64,000 nucleotides of DNA. Source: Magnolia sinica (Eukaryota > Streptophyta > Magnoliopsida > Magnoliales > Magnoliaceae). Shown piece by piece: positions 56,291 to 64,000 of this stretch. The DNA is taken from assembly GCF_029962835.1 (NCBI RefSeq), contig NC_080574.1:41594501-41658500 (forward strand). The letters are read 5' to 3'. Below the pieces are notes generated by a model. The model was not told the origin of the DNA. It searched no databases and worked only from the letters and a program-made list of their open reading frames with translations. Within the stretch, counting starts at the first letter, position 1. Each line of letters opens with the position of its first letter. The position numbers and the translations under genes are program-made.

Positions 56291-58110
56291 AGGTCACCTC
56301 TTGGGAACTTCCCATGAGGTTAATCTGTGTGCGCCCCACCATGATGTATGTAGAACATCAACACCATGCATTTGATGTGTCCCATTTAAGTCCAAAAATA
56401 GTCGTATACAAAACTCAGGTGAGCCATAGCATCTAAAACTATTTGAAGACATCCCTAAAACATATAAAAGTATTCAATTGGTGGGGCCCACATGAGTTTT
56501 GGATGTGTGTGAAACTTGGGTTGACTCCTCATCCAAGTGGGACACGTGTATAATGAATGGGTTGGATCTATGAACCACATCTAGGTGGGCCCAATAAATG
56601 ATTATGAATGTTTTAATGGGAGGGTAACCCTCTCAACTATAGTATGTGGTGTGGCCCACCCAAGTCATGGATTGACTTTATTTTTAAGGTCGTAGCCACC
56701 ATGGAATGGTGCATCTGACTGACAGGGCAAATCCAAAGTTCAAGTGGACCCACCATAGAAAAGAGTGGGATAGTGACACCCACTATTGAAACCTTCTTAG
56801 GGCCCGCCGCGATGTTTATTTGAGATCCAACCTGTTTATAAGTTAATACAGACATGGATGCAGTTGAAAATTGGTCTGACCCCTCATCCAAGTGGGACAC
56901 ACATAATGAGTGGGTTGGATATGTGAATCACATTTAGGCAGGCCCAATATATGATTATGAATGTTATAAGGAAACCCCTCCATTATATTATGTGGTGTGG
57001 CCTACATTTAGACTGATGTTTGTGTTTTCCCTTCATTCATATTTTTTTTTTGATATTATGAACATGTTGGATGACAAATAAACATTACTGTGGGCCCAAG
57101 GAAGGTATCAACGATGGAAGTCATTATTCCACACCGTTTTGTGTGACATGGTCCACTTGAATTATGGATTTACCGAAAATTTGGGATCAACCCACACCAT
57201 TCATCTATTTTTCGATATCATTTTATAGAATTATCCAAAAAATGAATCATATCCAAAGATTAAATGGACCACACCACAAATAAGGGGAACGAATTGGCTC
57301 CTCCCCTACATCATCCAATGGCTTGTGGTTGGTGCTATGTGGGCCCAACCATGATGTATTTTTACAAATACATGGATGAAGGGAAAAACTAAAATATCAA
57401 CTTGATCCAAAACTTTAGTGGCCTCCCAAAAATTTTCAATGGTAGACGTTTAGTTTATATTATTTCCTATAATGTGGTCCACTTCAGATTTTTATAGGCC
57501 TCAATTTTGAGCTTATGTAATAAAATTATATGTTAAAATGGATGGATGGAGTGGATAAAATGAATAAATCATGGTGGGCCTCACAGGATTTACTTAGTAC
57601 GCTTGGGATCAGATTGGCTGTTCGCCCAACACCTACCAATGGCTGGTGGTCGATGCTCTGTGGCCCCACCATGATGTATGTGTTTCATCCATGCCGTCCA
57701 TATATTTTTTCCAATAATTTTACATTATGAGACCAAAAATGAGATATATCCAAATCTCAAGTGGACCACATTACAGGAAACAATGTTGAATGAGCGTCGA
57801 CCATTAAAAACATTTTGGTAGCCATAAAAGTTTTGGATCAAGCTGATTTTTGTTTTTTTCTCTTCATCTGATCTTGTATGACCAAATCAACAGATTGGAT
57901 GTCAAATAAACAGTACAATGGGCCTTTGGAGGAATTTAATGGTGGATATCCAATCACTATTGTTCTCATGTGGTGTAAACCACCTGAGATTTATATCCCT
58001 CTAATTTTTGGCATAAACCTCTAAAATGATCTTTAAAAATAGATGAACAGAATGGATGAAACACATACATCATGGTAGGGCCCACAGAGCACCGACCAGC
58101 GGCCAGCCCA
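56291..58110. repeat. second field of gtggacc / catgatgtatg foldback repeats
   Basis: Same repeat family as 9587-11940, in both orientations. It includes a complete foldback unit at 57642-58100. Open frames are repeat-derived. Confidence 0.65.
57642..58100. mobile_element. 459-bp foldback (MITE-like) element, copy 2
   Basis: The left edge gctggtggtcgatgctctg and the reverse complement of the right edge (gctggtcggtgctctg) match, and the inverted repeat continues inward as in the copy at 10397-10850. It is also followed by CT-rich sequence. Confidence 0.62.
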
Positions 58111-58154
58111 AACTTGGGCGCGCGCTCAAAACAGACCGCGCGTGCGCCCATCTT

Positions 58155-58210
58155 TCATTCCCTCCCTCTCTCTCTCTCTGTCTCTCTCTCACCCCTGCTG
58201 TCCCTCGCCG

Positions 58211-58255
<45 letters not shown>

Positions 58256-58393
58256 ATCCTCTCTCTCTCTCTCTCTCGGTCCTCTCTTCACCACGCCGTC
58301 TCTCTATTTCTTTGTCTCTCTCGGTGCTCTCTCTCACGCATCCACACGAGGTATCTCTCTCTCTCTCTCTCTCACTCTCTCTCTTTCTCTCAA
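58155..58393. repeat. compound (CT)n / (CG)n low-complexity tract
   Basis: Long CT runs with a cgcgcgcgcgc block near 58243. They create spurious Ser-Leu or Arg-Glu open frames on the two strands. Confidence 0.92.
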
Positions 58394-58412
58394 TCTCAAT
58401 ACCGATTGAAAC

Positions 58413-58552
58413 GATTTGGGGATTTGGGGATTTGGGGATTTAGGGATTTGGGAATTTAGGGATTTAGGGATTTGGGGATTTAGGGATTTAGGGATTTGGG
58501 GATTTAGGGATTTAGGGATTTAGGGATTTGGGGATTTAGGGATTTAGGGATT
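58413..58552 (+). repeat. 8-bp G-rich tandem repeat (TTTAGGGA / TTTGGGGA)
   Basis: About 17 units of 8 bp alternating tttaggga and tttgggga. Each unit is the plant telomere heptamer TTTAGGG plus one A, or a G variant. It is G-rich on the plus strand, opposite to the large telomere-like arrays of this window. The runs of three to four G could form quadruplexes. Confidence 0.92.
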
Positions 58553-61522
58553 AAGGTGGGCCCTACTGAGTTTACTCAATACAATAAGAGCGTACTGAGT
58601 AACTCAGTATGCAATCCGATTTCCTCTGCAGCATCACCGTGATCTATGGCCCCACCATGATGTATATATTTTATCCATGCCATTCATCTATTTTTACAGA
58701 TCATTTTAGGGCTTTATCTCTCTTGGAAAGCCTTTTGGAGGACATGTGTGAGATGGCCATGCATGCTTATGAGAGTATCAAAGTTTCTCTTTTGCAGGCC
58801 TGTTCCACGAACGGGGTTTGATACTCTGGCAGAGTTTAGTGAATGATACACATGTACACAAACATCTTTCAAGTAGCAGATTTTTTCTGAAATTAAAAAT
58901 TCTTAGAACTCTGTTGATGTGGCCACTGGCTTTAAGATGGAATGTAAAGATCAGAGATTTGGACATCAGCAGTATTTATGCATTGAATTAGTCGTAATTT
59001 TTGATGTAATATTGACGTGTGGATTCTCTGGTATTAGTTCATAACATAGATGCCAGACAGGCAAAGCTTGTTATACACTGACAGCTGCAAATATTTAAAC
59101 TTATCTAATGTGTTTTGTGATGTGTTCTTATGCAAAACCAAAAGAAAATGTCATCTAGAAAGTTTCAGATATGTATTGATCAGGTAAAATATTTATCTTC
59201 CTTTAGAGAGATTGTGATACTTTAGCTGATTGGAAATGAAATTTCATGAAACATGATGAAGCAATTGCATCATAAGAATTCCAAAGTGCTGTATTTCATT
59301 TAAAATAAAATAAAATAATTCGTTGTGGTTAGGAACATATAAGGTGTGTTTAGATGCATTATTGAACTGAATTGCAGCTATTAGTCTAATAGAGTGGAAA
59401 TTAGACAAGTTGTGATTTCCTCAGCAACTGTTTGGGCTCCAAATTGTGGTTATGTTGCTTCCAAGTTGGACTTGAATAAAAAATAACTACCAATTTTGTG
59501 GGTTGCTTCCTCATCATGAATTCTAGAAAATGTCGATTACTTTTGCCCATTCCTATAGATTAATAAAGTGAAATTTCACAATTAACTTTGTGCATGATTT
59601 TTGTGTTTTAACCCATCATAGAGGTAACCCATTGATTGGACAATTGGAGTCAATGAGGATGTTGATTGGATGGTATACGGGGCTTCATACCAAATCTTAG
59701 TATATTGCTGATGAACAGGATCATTTCTATTTCTTACACATTTACACTTTGATTTTCAAATAGCCGATGAGTTAGAAAGGCCCATTGCTTGGTGATCTAG
59801 ACGTTGAGATGGGTTTTCATCGTGGATGGACCATGCTTCCAAAATTTTCCCTACTAAAGATCCTACCTCTTAAAAGTTTCTACTCCTTTTCCTATTTGCT
59901 TTGAATTGTGTTGGAACTAAGAGATTCTTTAGATACATCTATTTAACCTTATTTTCATATGTTCTATTTGACTGCAAGAGATGATATCCAAGCCTGAAAT
60001 TGGACAATCACAAAGGTTTTATGCATGAAACAAAGCTAATTTTTCCCTTCCTATGTTGCTTTACTATTGATTCCAAGTAGCTTTTTCTTTCTTCTTTATT
60101 TAGTTTTTATAATGATTTGTATTTTTTAAAAAGGTTTCTGGGATATCAAGCTGATAAATATGGGTGGACTAGCATGATTTTTTTGAGGTTTTATATTTTT
60201 CTTAGCTCCTTATTGATCTAGCATATACGGAAACATGGCCACTTTGATTGCGGTAATTTCAGCCTAAGGAGTATTATGTGGGTTTTTTCTATTATATGTA
60301 ACAGAATCTCATTTGAGTGCTTTTGCATTTATCAGTTCTTCAAGTCTGTGTAATCATTTGATGTGAATCCATTTGGATTCTACTGTAATAATTTTTCTAT
60401 TGTCAAGAAGGAAATCTCATATGGGTATCTCTCCTTTTGAACTTTCTTTGATTTGGTGAAAATCAATGTGACTTTAGGATGATGTGTGGGCTGTTTTCAA
60501 TTGTTTTGGGATGAAAAACCAATGAAATTTGGGATGTTCCTAAGTAGTTTGATGCATATTGGTTGAAAAATGAAGTGTTGTGCAGATTTATTATAATTTT
60601 TTGTGGTTTAGATGATGGAATCTTGTGTGGGTGCTTTTGCATTTATCAATTCTTAAAATTTGTGGGATTACTTGATGTGAATCAATGGGAGTTTTTGATG
60701 ATTAGTAGTTGCTTTTGGGTGTTCTTGGACTGAAACCAATGTAATTTGGGGCACTTTCAAGTTATTTGGACTTGGCATAATTAATGGAGTGTTGTACACA
60801 TCATTTATGTTACATGTAAGCGAAGCTCATGTGGGTGCATTTAGCAGTTTTTGAAGTTTATGTGTTCATGTTATATTAATTGATGGGAATTTAAGATGAT
60901 GGGTACTTGTTTCCGGGATTTTTTTTTTTGGGACCAAAATAAAGGGAACTTGGGATGTTCTCAAGCAATTTGATGCATATGTATTGACCCAGATGTTCTT
61001 CATACTTGGATTATCTAAAAAATGGAGTGGTCATGTAGATACTTTTCTGTTTATTAGTTTTTGAAGTTTGTGTTTATTTGATGAAAATCAATGGGAGTTG
61101 AGGATGCCGGGTACTTGTTTTCAGGTGTTTTGATTGGAACTAAGGTAATTAGAGACTTTTTCTAGTTATCTGATGCACATTGATTCATTTTAATGTTTTT
61201 CAGATTTTAATGATTGTATTTATATGCATGTGGTGTCCTCAAGTCTTACATGAACTAATTTATATGCATGTGGTGTCCACGAATCTTACATGAACTAATA
61301 CGATGCCCCAACTAGATTATGTGGAGCAAGAAAGAAGTTAGTTTTCTTCCCTTTACCATTGTTCTTTGATTGTTAATCCATGCAACGATTATTTTTTTAT
61401 GCCATAGGTCTTGGCACTTGCTATTTTTCTTAGAATTTATTAGTTTAATAACCTAGCTATGTAAACTATTAGACTTTGTTTCATAAGCATAAATATGAAT
61501 CACCTTCTTTCTTCTTTTTGCT
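58553..61522. other. non-coding, no gene recognised
   Basis: It starts with another scrap of the catgatgtatg repeat (58645-58690). An open piece LESLLEDMCEMAMHAYES (near 58720) reads protein-like but is unidentified. From 60240 to 61200 a loose phrase (..gtgggtgcttttgcattta..agtt) recurs with about 250-300 bp spacing, perhaps an ancient tandem repeat. Confidence 0.4.
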
Positions 61523-61722
61523 AGGTGGCATCAAATCTAGATGTCGTAATGGATGCCTATGATTTCGTCCATTTGGTAAGCACTATTTCTAATGAAAAAG
61601 AAGTAAGCAATGAATGTCTAGGTGCAGATGCTGATGAAAAAGAAGTAAGCAATGAAGCAAGCCGTTCAATCTGATCAATCTACTCCCTGGGGAGGTTGGA
61701 AATCAAATGATGTGTACAACAA

Positions 61723-61763
61723 TTCAGGTATGGTTTGCACCAATTCAAGAGACTGTACATTAA
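61723..61763. repeat. 41-bp block shared with the module at 15.17 kb
   Basis: Second copy of caattcaggtatggtttgca and the following bases. It lies about 70 bp upstream of the VSR exon. Confidence 0.7.
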
Positions 61764-61833
61764 AGGGTACAATTAGCCTAGCATACAAGTTGAGACGTTT
61801 CCATGTATGCTGATAGTTACTTTGTTTCTTCAG

Positions 61834-61915
61834 GATACATTCCGTGGAAGGGTGTGTGAGTGTCCGTTGGTTCAGGAAGTGGAGTTTAAGGGAGATGTTT
61901 ATAGCAATTGTCAAG
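61834..61915 (+). pseudogene. vacuolar-sorting receptor exon fragment
   Basis: 82 bases between TTCAG and GTAAAC encode [20 protein letters not shown] and then DVYSNCQ. This matches the first EGF-like repeat of plant vacuolar-sorting receptors (BP-80/VSR; family text [24 protein letters not shown]), type I membrane proteins that carry hydrolases and storage proteins from the Golgi to the vacuole. Cysteines C8, C10 and C26 of the fragment are kept; GDGY is changed to GDVY. No other VSR exon was found, so it is a lone exon inside a repeat module. Confidence 0.82.
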
Positions 61916-62766
61916 GTAAACCTCTCTCTCGCTCTCTAGGGTATATCCTATCTCTGTATCTCACACACACTTTCTTATAAAAGAAAGTGAGTTTTTAGGT
62001 TGTAGAAGGGTGTCCTATTTCATGGGATTGCTACTTACTAGTTTTACTTCTTTTCCATTACTCTTACCACTATGTTATATGCAGGTACCTATGGTCTCCT
62101 ATACATTTGTTGTATATGATTACTTGGAACTGAATGTGCAAGCCTTCATTACTAGCTATAGTTGCTAGATCCATCTATATGATGGATGAATGGAATGGTT
62201 TATTTGAATGTAAAACTGTCATGATATGTTCGTGTGATGTCTGGACAGTCTCTGTAGGTATTTCACACCCTTTTATCATACTTATCTACAAAATGCACTT
62301 ATCCACAATGCCTTCAAATTGATTTTGATATATTCTTTGGTGACATCAAGATCTTATATATATGGCTTTTATCATTTATGCAAAACATGCTTATATATAG
62401 TGTTTTCAAATTGATTTTGAAACCCAACATTGTTTCAAGAAGAACCTTCATTTTGTTTCATGAACAGAGGATGGACAAGTGATGAGCTTTTTTGTTGTAT
62501 TATAAAGAAAATTTGTTAGGAGATGTCTGAGTGAGGCACATGGCATAATTGTGAGTCCATCTCTCCATATGTCACATTAGTTATATATGAAAAGATCATC
62601 AACTATCTACCTTATTTCAATCTAGAAAAAAAGAAGCAGTATTTGGTCTAGCTGGATGTATCTGACTAATAGATTGAACCTTACTGATAAATTGGAAATT
62701 TTTTATTTAGTAAATATTTTCCTTATTCCTTATATTGTTTCCCAGTTATATTTGTGTTGGTTTCAG

Positions 62767-62858
62767 AGTACAGGTAGCAATAGAAAGTGTTGGTCGATTG
62801 TGGCTTATAGACAAAGGGATGAGTAACCAACAATACGAATATGGGAGGCCTTCTCCAG
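62767..62858 (+). pseudogene. recurring unidentified exon, copy 2
   Basis: Second copy of the 92-base exon at 19099, between TTTCAG and GTATCC. It encodes VQVAIESVGRLWLIDKGM and SNQQYEYGRPSPG. The frame is intact. Upstream (ccttattccttatattgttt) and downstream flanks are shared with copy 1, so the similarity covers intron-like DNA too and the copies arose by DNA duplication. Confidence 0.5.
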
Positions 62859-62919
62859 GTATCCAGATGCTTTTAGATATAATTATGTTGTTTTTAAATG
62901 TATTAGCTCGAAATTGATG

Positions 62920-63420
62920 GAGTAGACCCGGATGTGCGTCGGAGCTATCCGGATGTTGAGCGGGGGTCCCTAGAAGGTGGGAACCACTGTTATGACCATG
63001 ATGAAGCTGCCCATTTCCTATGGACAGCATTGGAGTGGCTTGGCCATTTGGACAGGCCATGTTTATGTATTTAATACAAATTGATCGAGCAGACCCGGAT
63101 GTGCGTCGGAGCTATCTGGATGTTGAGCGGGGGTCCCTGGAAGGTGGGAACTGCTGTTATGACCATGATGAAGCTGTCTATCTCCTATAGATAGCATTGG
63201 AGTGGCTTGACCATTTGGACAGGCCATGTTTATGTATTAGCTCGAATTTGTTGGAGTAGACCCGGATGTGCGTCGGAGCTATTCGGATCTTGAGCGGGGG
63301 TCCCTAGAAGGTAGGAACCGCTGTTATGACCATGATGAAGTTGTCCATTTTCTATGGACAGCATTGGAAGGGCCTGGCAATTTGTGTCGGATGGCCGTGT
63401 TTATATCTGTATTTACAGGG
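62920..63420. repeat. 167-bp tandem repeat, 3 units (block 3)
   Basis: Units start at 62920, 63087 and 63254, exactly 167 bp apart. Content is as in the blocks at 15635 and 19252. It exits through tatttacagggaccatac into telomere-like sequence. Confidence 0.92.
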
Positions 63421-64000
63421 ACCATACCCTTAACCTAAACCAAAACCTATGACCTAAAACCTTAATCTATAACCTAAACCTCAACCTTAACCTAAACCTA
63501 AACCTAAACCTAAACCTATAGCCTAAACTCAAATCCCTAAACCTTAACCTATAACCTAACCCGATCCCGAACCTGAATCCGATTTCCTAAACCTAAACCA
63601 TGACCCATTCTCAAATCCAAAAACCTATAACCTAAACCAAAACCAAAACCAAAACTTATAACCTAAACCCGAACTCATTCTCAAAACCCAAAACCTATAA
63701 CCTAAACCTGAACCCATTCTCAAATCCCAAAACCTATAACCTAAACATAAACATTAACCTAAACCTATAACCTAAACCCGAACCCATTCTTAAATCCCAA
63801 AACCTATAACCTAAACCTAAACCTTAACCTAAACCTATAACCTATAACATAAATCAAAACCTAAACCTAAACCTAAACCTATAACCTATAAACTAAATCA
63901 AAACCACATTTCCCTAAACCTTAACCTAAACCTATAACCTATAACCTAAATCAAAACCAAAACCAAACCTAAACCTAAACCTAAACCTAAAACCTAATGT
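63421..64000. repeat. telomere-like array 3 (runs off the window)
   Basis: Degenerate cctaaa/cctataacc array, C-rich on the plus strand like arrays 1 and 2. It includes attctcaaatcccaaaacc interruptions and, at the very end, cctaaaacctaatgt, the marker of the 235-bp higher-order unit of array 2. Confidence 0.9.

Noticed and set aside
58056..58459. Several overlapping open frames rich in Ser-Leu or Arg-Glu
   Set aside because: All arise from CT/GA and CG microsatellites; frames are open on both strands simply because the repeat lacks stops.

Overview
This window looks like repeat-rich nuclear DNA of a flowering plant. The evidence is isolated plant-type exons bounded by GT/AG splice sites, Ty1-copia and plant L1-type LINE remains, CACTA transposon ends, and long arrays related to the plant telomere repeat CCCTAAA. 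Frequent tgggcc and gtggacc-rich repeats might point to a magnoliid, but that is a guess. I found no intact protein-coding gene. All gene identities come from reading translations by eye, without a database search.

Layout. 1-5 kb: single-exon fragments of glutamate synthase, coatomer beta-prime and Cu/Zn superoxide dismutase (the last two abutting), with two CACTA ends. 5-15 kb: non-coding DNA, a CACTA left end with an AT-rich minisatellite, and a field of foldback repeats. 15-29 kb: two adjacent modules, each an exon-like piece, then 167-bp tandem repeats, then a degenerate telomere-like array; the second array is interrupted by a 4.7-kb non-coding LTR-like element. 29-31.6 kb: two CACTA right ends. 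31.6-37.3 kb: a LINE interrupted by a copia element, which is itself interrupted by a short retroposon. 38.5-44 kb: a copia relic, a long palindrome and two further LINE tails. 44-49.9 kb: a second, oppositely oriented copy of the LTR-like element. 50-55 kb: single-exon fragments of phosphofructokinase and a phosphoglycerate-mutase-like gene, and a CACTA left end with AT-rich tandem repeats. 56-58.6 kb: foldback repeats, CT microsatellites and an 8-bp G-rich repeat. 61.5-64 kb: a third module (vacuolar-sorting-receptor exon, a recurring unidentified exon, three 167-bp repeats, telomere-like array).

The pieces do not form a pathway. The main pattern is repeated capture of single exons from unrelated genes, and a recurring modular unit that places exon fragments beside 167-bp repeats and telomere-like arrays. 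That unit is the best candidate for something undescribed.
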